Notes under the pieces: generated by a model
Seen by the model: the letters and a program-made list of their open reading frames with translations, nothing else
Databases searched by the model: none
Told to the model about the DNA's origin: nothing
Program-made: the position numbers and the translations under genes
NCBI RefSeq assembly: GCF_007856155.1
Contig: NZ_CP042266.1
Span: 1,798,001 to 1,862,000, forward strand
Length of the DNA: 64,000 nt
Reading direction: 5' to 3'
Origin: Streptomyces qinzhouensis
GTDB lineage: Bacteria; Actinomycetota; Actinomycetes; Streptomycetales; Streptomycetaceae
Shown: positions 53,171 to 62,144 of the stretch, in pieces
How positions within the stretch are numbered: the first letter of the stretch is position 1
How the letters are laid out: every line of letters begins with the position of its first letter

Positions 53171-53860
53171 ATGGCGAACATCGTCAACTCCCGTACCCGT
53201 ACGTTCTCGAAGGCCCCGGCGGTGGCCGCGGCCCGTGCCGCCGCCTCCGCCGCTCCGGGCCGGGCCGGGGTGCTGCCGCCCGCTCCCCGCCCCGAACGCC
53301 ACCGGCTGCGGGCCGTCGCCCCCGACGAGGTCGTACCGCCCGGTGCCCTGCGGACGCTCACGGATCTGCTGCCGCCCGGTGCCACCTGGCTGCCCGCGCC
53401 CCAGCACCAGGTGCCGGCCCTGCCGGGGCGGCCGCCGATGGTCGGCTATCTGGTACTCGTCCCCGCGGACCAGCTGCCGCCCGCTCCGGCCTCGCCGGCC
53501 GTGCCGGTCGCCCGGCAGGCGGCGGCCCCCGCGGCCACCGGCCCGGTGGGGCGCGGCACCGCGCCGTCCGGCTACGCGGACGGGCCGGTGGCGATCGACC
53601 CGAGCGAACGCGTGGCGCGCGTCGGCGGCCGGGCGCTCGACCTGACCTATCTGGAGTTCGAGCTGCTGGCCCATCTGGTGGCCCGGCCGCAGCGGGTGCA
53701 CACCCGCGACCATCTGGTGACGACGGTCTGGGGGTACGGGCACGTGGGCGACGGCCGGACGGTCGACGTCCATATCGCCCGGCTCCGGCGGAAGCTGGGC
53801 GCCGAGCACCGGCATACGATCCAGACCGTGCGGCGCGTGGGGTACAAGTACGCGCCCTGA
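53171..53860 (+). CDS. Stand-alone OmpR/PhoB-type winged-helix regulator
   Basis: A 229-residue protein with no receiver domain. The first ~135 residues are Ala/Pro-rich with PERHRLRAVAPDEVVPPGALRTL and GYLVLVPADQLPPAP. The C-terminal ~90 residues are a winged helix: LDLTYLEFELLAHLVARPQRVHTRDHLVTTVWG and DGRTVDVHIARLRRKLGAEHRHTIQTVRRVGYKY. DNA binding is expected without phosphorylation control. The ATG at 53171 is preceded by AGAGAGCTG at suitable spacing. A Cys-Cys leader peptide is encoded just upstream. Confidence 0.9.
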   Translation: MANIVNSRTRTFSKAPAVAAARAAASAAPGRAGVLPPAPRPERHRLRAVAPDEVVPPGALRTLTDLLPPGATWLPAPQHQVPALPGRPPMVGYLVLVPADQLPPAPASPAVPVARQAAAPAATGPVGRGTAPSGYADGPVAIDPSERVARVGGRALDLTYLEFELLAHLVARPQRVHTRDHLVTTVWGYGHVGDGRTVDVHIARLRRKLGAEHRHTIQTVRRVGYKYAP

Positions 53861-53898
53861 GCCGGGATGCCGGAACTCCGGACGCCGACGTTGCGGAA

Positions 53899-53953
53899 TC
53901 CGCGAGTCCGCGAGTCCGTGAGTCTGTGGGGCCGTGAGTCCGTGAGTCCGTGA
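53899..53953. repeat. 9-bp tandem repeats (GAGTCCGTG-type)
   Basis: About six degenerate 9-bp units (CGAGTCCGC, GAGTCCGTG, AGTCTGTGG, CCGTGAGTC..) lie between the regulator stop and the terminator. Confidence 0.75.
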
Positions 53954-53955
53954 TG

Positions 53956-53989
53956 CGGTACGGGTCCCCGGGGCCGGGGACCCGTACCG
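53956..53989. terminator. Bidirectional terminator between winged-helix and PepSY genes
   Basis: A 15-bp perfect stem: CGGTACGGGTCCCCG pairs with CGGGGACCCGTACCG around loop GGGC. Confidence 0.88.
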
Positions 53990-53996
53990 GCTCCGG

Positions 53997-55424
53997 TCAG
54001 ACCGCCGCGCGGCGGGCCCGGATCCTGGTCACGGCACCGAGCGCGACATCCACGGCGAGGAACGCCAGCAGGCTGATCCCGAGCAGTGGTACGAACCAGC
54101 CGATCACGACGACCGCCGCGGCCAGCACCAGCAGAGCGAGCGGCGGAACCTTTCGCCAGGCGCCGCGCGGCACCGGGCGGCCGACCGGGGAACGGCCCTT
54201 GGTGGGCCGCCGCTGCCACCACATCCGGTAGCCCCAGAAGATCACCAGGATCAGGGCGAGGGCCAGGGCGGCCAGCACCAGCTGGTTGACCAGCCCGAAG
54301 AGCACCCCCATATGGGCGTCGATGCCGAACCTGGTCAGCTTCGCGAGCAGCGGATGGTCGGAGAACCGGAGTTCGTCGAGCACCTTGCCGTCGGCCGGGT
54401 TCACGGCGACCGAGTCGAGGTGGACGGGGAAGGTGGCGTCCGTCTCCTTGATCAGATAGCCGGTGCCCTCACTGGGCAGGGTGATCGACATCTTGCCGTC
54501 GATCCCGGCCGCGCGGGCGGTCTGCAGAGCCCGGTCGATGCCGACGTCCGGGCCCTGGTGAGCGGCGTGGTCGCCGCCCCCGCCGTGGCCCGCGTGGTCG
54601 CCGCCGCCGGAGGAGCCGTCGAGGCTCGCCGAGACCGACGGTGTGGCGCCGCCCAACTGGTCCTGGACGGCGCCGATGTTCTCACCGGCGTAGCGGGACC
54701 AGGTCAGTCCGGTCGCGGACAGGACGACCAGCCCGGCCACGGCCCAGAGTCCGACGGCGCCGTGCCAGGACAGGGTCCGGCGACGGCCCTTCGCGCCGCG
54801 ATCGGGCACGAACAGGGCGCGCCGGGACGCCCGCCTGCGGCCGAGCCAGAGGGCGAGTCCGCCGAGGGCGACGACCCAGAGCCAGCTCGCCGCCAGCTCG
54901 CTGTAGTTGCGGCCGAGGTCGCCGAGGAACAGATCACGGTGGAGTTCGTCGAGCCAGGTCCGCAGCGGGAGCGCGCCGGAGCTGCCGTACGAGGGCAGCT
55001 CACCGCGTATCTCGCCGGTGTTCGGATTGACGAAGACCGCGAGTGAGGAACCCTCGGGGGTCCCGGGGGCGTCCATCAGGACGCGGGTGGTCGTGCCTTC
55101 GCCGGTCGCGGGCCAGACGGCGGTGACGGTCCCGTCGGGACGTGCGTTACGGGCGGCCGCGATCTGGTCAGCGAGGGAGAGCGGGCCCTCGTAGCGGTCA
55201 CCGGCGGGGGCGGTCAGCTCCTGTCGGTAGACGAGCTTCTCCGCCTGGAAGGAGAGCGCGTACAGCATTCCGCTGACGGCGGCGATCAGCAGGAGCGGGG
55301 CGATGAGCAGTCCGGCGTAGAAGTGGATCCGGAGGACGAGGGGGCGCAGCTTGCTCCAGAGCGAGCCGGTCACCGCCTCCTGTTCGGTCTCGGTTCTGCC
55401 GTGGGCAGGGGCGTCGATGGCCAT
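53997..55424 (-). CDS. PepSY-associated transmembrane protein
   Basis: A 475-residue membrane protein with four to five helices (LVLRIHFYAGLLIAPLLLIAAVSGMLYAL, YSELAASWLWVVALGGLALWLG, WHGAVGLWAVAGLVVLSATGLTW, LVNQLVLAALALALILVIFW, LALLVLAAAVVVIGWFVPLLGI) and PepSY-like extracytoplasmic regions. A His-rich segment (GGGDHAGHGGGGDHAAH) sits between helices. Relatives include PiuB-type proteins tied to iron or siderophore uptake. The ATG at 55422-55424 has AGGA 6 nt upstream; an ATG at 55454 is weaker. The gene at 55474-56097 lies just upstream on the same strand. Confidence 0.88.
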   Translation of the reverse strand: MAIDAPAHGRTETEQEAVTGSLWSKLRPLVLRIHFYAGLLIAPLLLIAAVSGMLYALSFQAEKLVYRQELTAPAGDRYEGPLSLADQIAAARNARPDGTVTAVWPATGEGTTTRVLMDAPGTPEGSSLAVFVNPNTGEIRGELPSYGSSGALPLRTWLDELHRDLFLGDLGRNYSELAASWLWVVALGGLALWLGRRRASRRALFVPDRGAKGRRRTLSWHGAVGLWAVAGLVVLSATGLTWSRYAGENIGAVQDQLGGATPSVSASLDGSSGGGDHAGHGGGGDHAAHQGPDVGIDRALQTARAAGIDGKMSITLPSEGTGYLIKETDATFPVHLDSVAVNPADGKVLDELRFSDHPLLAKLTRFGIDAHMGVLFGLVNQLVLAALALALILVIFWGYRMWWQRRPTKGRSPVGRPVPRGAWRKVPPLALLVLAAAVVVIGWFVPLLGISLLAFLAVDVALGAVTRIRARRAAV

Positions 55425-55473
55425 GGGTGTTCCTGAAGGTGAGTGTGTCGACATGGGGGGATGCGACCCCCGG

Positions 55474-56097
55474 TCAGACAGCGGCTCCAGGGGCCGTGGC
55501 GCGGATACCGGACGGCGGCGGCGGGCCGCGGCGCACCAGGGTGTGGCCGAGGAGAGCGGCCGCACCGGAGCGCGCGGGCGCGGTCGTACGGGGTACGGCC
55601 GGGCGGCGCGGGGCGTGGGGGGCGTCCGGGGACGCGAGCAGCAGCCTCAGCGGGGTGAAGGCGAGGGCTGCGACGGCCCGCGCCAGCCGGAAGAACGCTT
55701 CTTCGCCGCGAGCCAGCCAGAGCGCGCAGATCACGGCGCCGACGATATGGACGACGAGCATGCCGATAGCGCCGGCCGGCAGACCGCCCATGGCTTCGGC
55801 GGGACCGGTGCCCGGGTGGTGGCCGGCGGGGGCGGCGGGGTCCGCCTGGGCGCGGGCGTAGAGGAAGTGGAGGGCGCCCTGGGCCGTGAGCAGACCGGTA
55901 CCGATCGCGAGCGGGCCGCGGCGGCGGGCTCCGGCGAGCCAGCCGGTGGCGGCGGCCACGGCGAAGGCGGGCAGCAGTACGGCCGGTGGAAGATCATGCC
56001 CGGATATGAACATATGCCCTGTCGCCGACAATGCGGTGCACACCGCCGCGAAGAGTGCGGCCCGCAGTGCGCGCATCGGCGGCCGGGGTTCGGACAT
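55474..56097 (-). CDS. Hypothetical membrane protein
   Basis: A 207-residue protein with four hydrophobic segments (MRALRAALFAAVCTALSATGHMFI, PPAVLLPAFAVAAATGWLAG, LAIGTGLLTAQGALHFLYA, AIGMLVVHIVGAVICALWLA). A His (GHHPGTGP) and Gly-rich loop separate segments 3 and 4, and the C-terminus is long, basic and Pro-rich. The pattern is typical of small Streptomyces membrane proteins next to copper or iron genes, but nothing specific is recognised. It ends 49 nt before the PepSY gene on the same strand, which suggests one operon. Confidence 0.7.
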   Translation of the reverse strand: MSEPRPPMRALRAALFAAVCTALSATGHMFISGHDLPPAVLLPAFAVAAATGWLAGARRRGPLAIGTGLLTAQGALHFLYARAQADPAAPAGHHPGTGPAEAMGGLPAGAIGMLVVHIVGAVICALWLARGEEAFFRLARAVAALAFTPLRLLLASPDAPHAPRRPAVPRTTAPARSGAAALLGHTLVRRGPPPPSGIRATAPGAAV

Positions 56098-56243
56098 GGT
56101 CCTCACATGCTGCCATCGCGGGTCGGGAAGCGGGAGGGGGCGGTGGGAAATCTGTGGTGGCAGGGGCAGCCGGCAGGTCCTGGTGGTTACTCCGGCAGCG
56201 GAAGTCCTGGGCGCCCGGGGACGGTTCGGGGCAGGGTCGGGGC

Positions 56244-57257
56244 ATGAAGCTACTGATGCTGGGTGGTACGGAATTCGCCGGGCGGGCGGTCGTGGCGGCC
56301 GCCCTGGCACGGGGCTGGGACGTCACGGTCTTCAACCGGGGCACCCGGCCCGCGCCCGACTGGGTCACCGCGCTCGTCGGGGACCGGACCCGGGCGGCGG
56401 ACCTGGCGGTGCTCGCGGACGGCTCCTGGGATGTCGTGGTCGATACCTGGACGGCCGCGCCCACGGCCGTACGGGACGCGGCGAGGCTGCTCGCGGACCG
56501 CGCCGGGCGGTATGTGTACGTGTCGAGCTGCTCGGTCTACACCTGGCCCGCGCCGCCGGATTCGGACGAGTCCGCACCGCTCGTGGCCGCGTCGGCGGAC
56601 GACGAGGACGTGCCGTACGCCGAGTCCAAGCGGGGCGGCGAGCTGGCGGCGGTGGAGGCCTTCGGGGCGGACCGTTCGCTGCTGGTACGGGCGGGGCTGC
56701 TGCTGGGGCCCTGGGAGAACGTCGGGCGGCTGCCGTGGTGGCTGTCCCGGATCGCCCGGGGCGGGGCGGTGCTCGCGCCGGAGCCCGCGGACGCGCCCGT
56801 GCAGTACATCGACGTACGGGACCTGGCCGAGTGGATCCTGATCGCGGCCGAGGCCGGGCTCAGTGGTCCGTACAACATGGTCGGCGAGCAGCGCCGGACG
56901 ACGTTCGGGGAGGTGCTGGCGGAGTGCGTCCGGGTCGTGTCGGAGAGCGCGCCGCCGGAGGCCGCTTCCCGGCGGCCCGTGGAGCTGCGGTGGACGCCCG
57001 CCGAGCGGATCCTGGCCGCCGGGGTCTCGCCGTGGACGGATCTGCCGATCTGGGTGCCGCCGGAGCAGGCGCCTGATCTGCTCGGTGCGCTGTACACGCT
57101 GGATGTGAGCCGGGTGGTGGCCGCGGGGCTGCGGTGCCGGCCCCTGTCGGAGACCGTGGCGGACACCTGGGAGTGGCTGCGGGAGGCGGGCGGCGAACCG
57201 GCCGCGGCGAGGGTGGGGATCTCCGCGGAACTGGAGGCACGGCTCCTGGCGGGATGA
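56244..57257 (+). CDS. NAD-dependent epimerase/dehydratase
   Basis: A 337-residue extended-SDR-like protein: KLLMLGGTEFAGRAVVAAALARGWDVTVFNRG at the N-terminus, VYVSSCSVYTW with Ser and Tyr, YAESKRGGELA with the catalytic Lys, and PVQYIDVRDLAEWILIAAEAGLSGPYNMVGEQ. It resembles the isoflavone-reductase-like/RmlD atypical group. The substrate is unknown. The ATG at 56244 follows GGTCGGGGC. It stands alone, divergent from the hypothetical membrane protein. Confidence 0.88.
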   Translation: MKLLMLGGTEFAGRAVVAAALARGWDVTVFNRGTRPAPDWVTALVGDRTRAADLAVLADGSWDVVVDTWTAAPTAVRDAARLLADRAGRYVYVSSCSVYTWPAPPDSDESAPLVAASADDEDVPYAESKRGGELAAVEAFGADRSLLVRAGLLLGPWENVGRLPWWLSRIARGGAVLAPEPADAPVQYIDVRDLAEWILIAAEAGLSGPYNMVGEQRRTTFGEVLAECVRVVSESAPPEAASRRPVELRWTPAERILAAGVSPWTDLPIWVPPEQAPDLLGALYTLDVSRVVAAGLRCRPLSETVADTWEWLREAGGEPAAARVGISAELEARLLAG

Positions 57258-57658
57258 CCCCACCGGGGCCGCGTCCGCGGGGGCCTCGGGCGAGGTTCCG
57301 CGCCCTGTGCCCGGCGGCACGTGGCGACCCCCCGGCGCCCGCGAGCTGTGGGCGTGGGGGTGGTACGGGTCCCCCGCGGGCCCGGCGCGGGGAGCGGGCC
57401 CGCGCGGCCGGGGCCGGGCCGTCCGGCGCATCCGGCGCGGAATGCCTGCCCCGGGCGGTCCGCGGCGGTGCGGCCGTTGGAGGCGGGTCACCGCGCGGCG
57501 CCGGGCCGCGGCCGCGGGGGCCGGGGCAGAGCTCCGGGCCCGGGCTGTGGGCGTGGGGTGGTACGGGTCCCCGTGGGCCCGGCGCCGGGGCCGCGGCCGG
57601 TCGGCCCCGCACCGGTCCGCACCGGCCGCGCAGCGGCCCGGCCCCGGCGGTCGGGCGG
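57258..57658. other. 401-bp gap with a 47-bp direct repeat
   Basis: No gene is supported. Two direct copies of a ~47-bp sequence sharing GTGGTACGGGTCCCC lie at 57345-57392 and 57544-57590, with minor differences. The rest is GC-rich with no clear hairpin or promoter. Confidence 0.6.
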
Positions 57659-59815
57659 TCAGGAGGAGGTGGCGTGGCGGCGGCGCGGGGGCTCGGCCGG
57701 GTCGGATGCCGGGTCGCCGTGCTCCAGGTCCGGGAGCCTCCGCAGCAGCCTCGGCGTACGCCAGTTGCGGTCGCCGAGCAGGGCCATCACCGACGGCAGC
57801 AGGATCATCCGTACCACCGTCGCGTCCAGCAGGACGGCCACCGCCAGACCCACCCCCATCTGCTTCATGGACTGCATGGTCAGGGTGCCGAAGACGGCGA
57901 ACACCGCCACCATGATCACCGCGGCCCCTGTGACCGCGCCCGCCGTGCGGCGGATGCCCTCGGCGATCGCCGCGCGGTTGTCGGCGCCCTGGTCTCGGGC
58001 CTCGCGGATCCGGGAGACCACGAACACGTGGTAGTCCATCGACAGGCCGAAGAGGACGACGAGGACGAAGAGCGGCAGCCAGCTCTCGATGGCGCCCACC
58101 GCCTCCGTACCCAGCAGGGAAGCGCCCCAGCCGTGCTGGAAGACCGCGACCATCACTCCGTACGCCGCGGCCACCGACAGCAGGTTGAGCAGGACGGATG
58201 TGACGGCGATGACATAGGAACGGAAGCAGAGGAGCATCACCAGGAAGGTCACGGCCGTGATGAACACGAAGACCGGGACGATGCCGTCCTTCAGCTTCGC
58301 GGTGAAGTCGACCGACTCGGCGAGTTCGCCCGTGACATAGGCGCGGGCGCCGCTGTCCGCGAAGGCGGCGGGGACGGTCCGCTCGCGCAGTTCGGTGAGC
58401 GCCTCCCGGGAGCGGCGGTCGCTGCCGTCGCCGGGCAGCGGGACCTCGATCTCGGCGACGTTCTTCGCACGGTGGACGGTGACCCGGTCCTGGTCGAAGG
58501 CGGCCAGGGCCTTGCGGACGGGCGCCGCGTCGATGTCGTCGGCCTCGACCACGATCCGCGCCGGGTCGGGTCCGCCGGGGAAGCTGCCGGTGATCTTCTC
58601 GTAGGCGACGGTGAGCGCGGCGTCGGGGCCGAACTGCTTCTCCATGCCGAGCTGCTCGGTCTTCATGCCGACCGCCGGGGCGGCCAGGGCCAGCATCAGA
58701 AGGGTGCCGGCGACGGCGGAGAGTCCGGGCCTGGCGAGTACGGGCCGCAGCACCGAGCCGGCGAACCCGCCGCCGCCCGGGGTGCCCTTCGCCTTGCGGC
58801 GGAGGAAGGGGACGCGTCCGGCGTCGACCCGGTCACCGAGCCACGACAGCAGTGCGGGCAGCACGGTCACCGAACCGATGACGGCGATCAGTACGACGAT
58901 GATGGTGGCGAGCGCGAAGCCCTCGAAGAGCAGCAGCCCGGAGAGGAACATCCCCGCCATCGCGAGGATCACGGTGATACCGGAGACCAGCACGGCCCGG
59001 CCGCTGGTGGCCGCGGCGATCCGCAGCGCGGTTTCGGCGTCCCGGCCCGCGGCCCGCTCGTCCCGCTCGCGCCGCAGATAGAAGAGGCAGTAGTCGACCC
59101 CGACCGCAAGACCCATCAGGAACATCACGGAGTAGGTGGTCGGGAAGAGGTGCAGCTGGTGGCTGGCGAGGGCGAGCAGTCCATAGGCCGCCGCGCAGGC
59201 CGTCAGCGCCAGGGCGACGGGCAGCAGGGCCGCGACGACCGCGCCGAAGGCGACCAGCAGAATGCCGAGGGCCAGTGGTACGGCGGTGAACTCCGCCTTG
59301 ACGAAGTCGTCGGCGAGCAGGTCGTTCAGCCATTTGTCGGCGCTGGCCTCGCCGAACTGGTGGACCTCCACCCCTTCCCGGCCCTCCGCCGCCGCCCGGA
59401 CCGCCTTGAGCACCGGTTCGACGCGGTCGCTCGCTTCGTCGGCGGCGCCCTTCATCTCGAACCGGATCAGCGCCTCCTTGCCGTCGGCCGACGGCAGTGG
59501 CGGATCGGTCTTCGCCGTCTCGCCGGTTGCCTCGACCGCCCGGATCAACTGGGTCGCCGTCGCCTTCCAGCCGCCTTCCGACCCGCTGCTGACCAGCACC
59601 AGCTCGGTCGCGGGCCCTTCCAGATCCGATTCCTCCAGGATCTTGAGGGCGCGGGCGGAATCGCCCGCACCGTTCTCGGAGTCGGTCATTTCGACCGTGC
59701 CGGCCGATCCACCGACGGCGGCGGCGAGTACAACGAACAACAGCCAGCCGAAGATGGCCGTTTTACGGTGGTACGCACTCCATATGCCGATGCGTGCGGC
59801 GAGATTGCGCCTCAT
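57659..59815 (-). CDS. MMPL-family transporter
   Basis: A 718-residue RND-like exporter with two repeated halves. Each half has an N-terminal helix, a large extracytoplasmic domain and a five-to-six-helix bundle: VPLALGILLVAFGAVVAALLPVALAL with SVMFLMGLAVGVDYCLFYLRRERDER in the first half, and VFVFITAVTFLVMLLCFRS with VVLFGLSMDYHVFVVSRIREARDQG in the second. The GVDYCLF and SMDYHVF motifs carry the proton-relay Asp-Tyr residues. In actinobacteria MMPL proteins export lipids or drugs. The ATG at 59813-59815 starts MRRNLAARIGIWSAYHR. It is divergent from the histidine kinase gene. Confidence 0.93.
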   Translation of the reverse strand: MRRNLAARIGIWSAYHRKTAIFGWLLFVVLAAAVGGSAGTVEMTDSENGAGDSARALKILEESDLEGPATELVLVSSGSEGGWKATATQLIRAVEATGETAKTDPPLPSADGKEALIRFEMKGAADEASDRVEPVLKAVRAAAEGREGVEVHQFGEASADKWLNDLLADDFVKAEFTAVPLALGILLVAFGAVVAALLPVALALTACAAAYGLLALASHQLHLFPTTYSVMFLMGLAVGVDYCLFYLRRERDERAAGRDAETALRIAAATSGRAVLVSGITVILAMAGMFLSGLLLFEGFALATIIVVLIAVIGSVTVLPALLSWLGDRVDAGRVPFLRRKAKGTPGGGGFAGSVLRPVLARPGLSAVAGTLLMLALAAPAVGMKTEQLGMEKQFGPDAALTVAYEKITGSFPGGPDPARIVVEADDIDAAPVRKALAAFDQDRVTVHRAKNVAEIEVPLPGDGSDRRSREALTELRERTVPAAFADSGARAYVTGELAESVDFTAKLKDGIVPVFVFITAVTFLVMLLCFRSYVIAVTSVLLNLLSVAAAYGVMVAVFQHGWGASLLGTEAVGAIESWLPLFVLVVLFGLSMDYHVFVVSRIREARDQGADNRAAIAEGIRRTAGAVTGAAVIMVAVFAVFGTLTMQSMKQMGVGLAVAVLLDATVVRMILLPSVMALLGDRNWRTPRLLRRLPDLEHGDPASDPAEPPRRRHATSS

Positions 59816-59933
59816 GATGGTGCTGGCCCCCAAGGTCGGAACGCCGGTTTCAGGTCACCTCCGACGCTAGGAACCCGCGACCGGGCGGCCCAGCCGTCAG
59901 AGCCCCCTGTGCGGAGCCGTAAGGCGAGGTCCG

Positions 59934-59957
59934 GGGGGTGGTGTCAGCACCACCCCC
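59934..59957. promoter_or_regulatory. Perfect inverted repeat in the MMPL/kinase divergent region
   Basis: A 10-bp arm GGGGGTGGTG and its exact complement flank TCAG. It lies about 120 nt from the MMPL start and 100 nt from the kinase start. It could be a response-regulator site. Confidence 0.5.
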
Positions 59958-60055
59958 GCCCGGGTGCGGGGCCCAGTGACCGGCCGGGCCGAAGCGGTCG
60001 ACACTGGAACGAGTCGACGGGTCGCCCCTCACCGGGGCCCGCAGCGAGGAGAGTC

Positions 60056-61390
60056 ATGGGAACGACGCCGACGGGAACAGGCACGAGTGCGGGGACGGAG
60101 GCGGGCGGGCTGCCACGTGCCGTGGCCGGCGGTTCCGTACGCGCACTGCTGATGGCGTCCGTCCGCGGCTTCGCCCTGGGACTCCTCGCGGTCACCGCCT
60201 CCGTCGTCCTGTTCGTGCTGACCGTGGTCTCGATCTCGCTGATCCCGCTGGGGATAGGGGTGTTCACCACCCCCGCCCTGATCGGCCTGGTGCGCTCCTA
60301 CTCCTCGTACCGGCGGCTGCTCGCGGCGCGCTGGACCGGGATGGAGCTCCCGGCCTCGTACCGCCCTTTCCCCCACGATCTGCGCAAGGGCGTCACCGGG
60401 CAGGTCGAGCGGTGCACCGTGCTGCTGAAGGACCCGGCGACCCGGCGGGATCTGCTGTGGCTGCTGGTGGACATGACCGCGGGCGCGGTGGTCGCACTGC
60501 TGGCGGCCGGACTGATACTGGAAGGGCTCTTCGGGCTGCTGCTCGGCGCGTGGCTGTGGAAGCCGATAACGGCGGTGGAGGATCCCTACTGGTTCACCTT
60601 CGTCCCCGTCGGCGGCTGGGGTACGGCGCTGATCGCGGCGCTCGTGGGCTGCGGATACCTGGCGGCCGGGCTGAAGTTCGGGCCGGCGCTGCTGCGGGTC
60701 CACTTCCTGCTGGTGGGCACGGTCCTCTCGCCCGACCGGCAGCAGCAGTTGGAGCAGCGCATCGACCGGCTCACCGAGACCCGGCACGACGCGCTGGACT
60801 CGTCGGCGGCGGAGCTGCGCCGGATCGAACGGGATCTGCACGACGGGGCGCAGGCCCGGCTGGTGGCGATGGGCATGCATCTGGGCACCATCGAAGCGCT
60901 GGTGGAGAAGGATCCCGCGCAGGCGAAGGAGCTGATCGCCATGGCGCGGGAATCGTCGGCGGAGGCGCTGACCGAGCTGCGGGACCTGGTCCGGGGCATC
61001 CATCCGCCGGTGCTGGCCGAACGGGGGCTCGGGGACGCGGTGAAGGCGCTGGCGCTGCGGCTGCCGGTGGCCTCGGAGGTCGATGTCGAACTGCCGGGCC
61101 GGATGGAGGCGCCGGTGGAGTCGGCGGCGTACTTCGCGGTCAGCGAGGCTCTCACCAACGTGGTCAAGCACGCGGGCGCCGGCCGGATCTGGGTGGATAT
61201 CTCGTACGCGGAGGGCTCGCTGCGGATCGCCGTCACCGACGACGGCCGGGGCGGGGCGGTCGTGGGCGGGGGTTCCGGGCTGAGCGGGGTGGAGCGGCGC
61301 CTCGGTACATTCGACGGCGTCCTCGCCGTCAGCTCACCCGCCGGCGGCCCCACCATGGTCACCATGGAGATTCCGTGCGCGTTGTCCTAG
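60056..61390 (+). CDS. Sensor histidine kinase with N-terminal sensor domain
   Basis: A 444-residue membrane kinase. Residues about 25-225 form a four-helix sensor domain (FALGLLAVTASVVLFVLTVVSISLIPLGIGVF, LLWLLVDMTAGAVVALLAAGLI, WGTALIAALVGCGYLAAGL). HisKA_3 follows with H262 in RRIERDLHDGAQARL, then the ATPase N box SEALTNVVKHAGA, GRGGAVVGGGSGLSGVERRL and the final PTMVTMEIP. The ATG at 60056 has GAGGAGAG at 4 nt. The next gene overlaps it by 16 nt and encodes its regulator. It is divergent from an MMPL exporter. Confidence 0.95.
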   Translation: MGTTPTGTGTSAGTEAGGLPRAVAGGSVRALLMASVRGFALGLLAVTASVVLFVLTVVSISLIPLGIGVFTTPALIGLVRSYSSYRRLLAARWTGMELPASYRPFPHDLRKGVTGQVERCTVLLKDPATRRDLLWLLVDMTAGAVVALLAAGLILEGLFGLLLGAWLWKPITAVEDPYWFTFVPVGGWGTALIAALVGCGYLAAGLKFGPALLRVHFLLVGTVLSPDRQQQLEQRIDRLTETRHDALDSSAAELRRIERDLHDGAQARLVAMGMHLGTIEALVEKDPAQAKELIAMARESSAEALTELRDLVRGIHPPVLAERGLGDAVKALALRLPVASEVDVELPGRMEAPVESAAYFAVSEALTNVVKHAGAGRIWVDISYAEGSLRIAVTDDGRGGAVVGGGSGLSGVERRLGTFDGVLAVSSPAGGPTMVTMEIPCALS

Positions 61391-62028
61391 CCGAAGACCT
61401 GTTCCTGCTGCGTGACGGCCTGGTCCGGCTGCTGGAGGCCTACGATTTCGAGATCCTCGCGGCCGTGGAGACCGGGCCGGAGCTGACCAGGGCGTTCGCG
61501 GAGCTGAAGCCGGACGTCGCGGTCGTCGACGTCCGGCTGCCGCCGTCGCACACCGACGAGGGCCTCCAGTGCGCGCTGGCCGCCCGCCGGGCCCGGCCCG
61601 GACTGCCGGTGCTGGTGCTCTCGCAGCATGTGGAGCAGTTGTACGCGCGGGAGCTGCTGGCCGACGGGAACGGCGGCGTGGGCTATCTGCTCAAGGACCG
61701 GGTCTTCGACGCGGAGCAGTTCGTGGACGCGGTGCGGCGGGTGGCCCGGGGAGGTACGGCGATGGATCCGCAGGTCATCTCCCAGTTGCTGACGCGACGC
61801 TCCCAGGACCGGCCGATGGGCGGGCTGACGCCGCGCGAGCTGGAGGTGATGGAGCTGATGGCACAGGGCCGGTCGAACGCCGCGATCGCGGCGCAGTTGA
61901 CGGTGACCGAGCGGGCGGTGGCCAAACACACCTCCAATATCTTCGCCAAGCTCGGCCTTCCGGTCTCGGACGACGACAACCGCCGGGTCCTCGCGGTCCT
62001 GGCGTATCTGGACCGGGGCCAGGCGTAG
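61375..62028 (+). CDS. Two-component response regulator, NarL/LuxR type
   Basis: A 217-residue regulator: receiver domain with acidic E8/D9, phosphoacceptor D52 in VAVVDVRLPP and conserved Lys in YLLKDR (about 104), then LuxR-type HTH LTPRELEVMELMAQGRSNAAIAAQLTVTERAVAKHTSNIFAKLGL. GTG at 61375 with GGAGA upstream overlaps the kinase gene by 16 nt, so the pair is coupled. The kinase, this regulator and the divergent MMPL exporter look like one module. Confidence 0.95.
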   Translation: MRVVLAEDLFLLRDGLVRLLEAYDFEILAAVETGPELTRAFAELKPDVAVVDVRLPPSHTDEGLQCALAARRARPGLPVLVLSQHVEQLYARELLADGNGGVGYLLKDRVFDAEQFVDAVRRVARGGTAMDPQVISQLLTRRSQDRPMGGLTPRELEVMELMAQGRSNAAIAAQLTVTERAVAKHTSNIFAKLGLPVSDDDNRRVLAVLAYLDRGQA

Positions 62029-62144
62029 CGCTCCGAGGCGGGGTGAACATTCGAGGACCGCCTTGCGTATGGAACGGCGTGCTTCTCCCTCTGCCGGGGC
62101 CTGTATCCGACCCCGCCCCGGCATCGAAGCAGCAGAGGAGTTCC

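Noticed and set aside
57134..60055. Very long plus-strand open frame running into the kinase gene
   Set aside because: It is antisense to the well-supported MMPL gene and the translation is Gly/Arg/Gln-rich nonsense; the kinase has its own ATG with ribosome-binding site at 60056.
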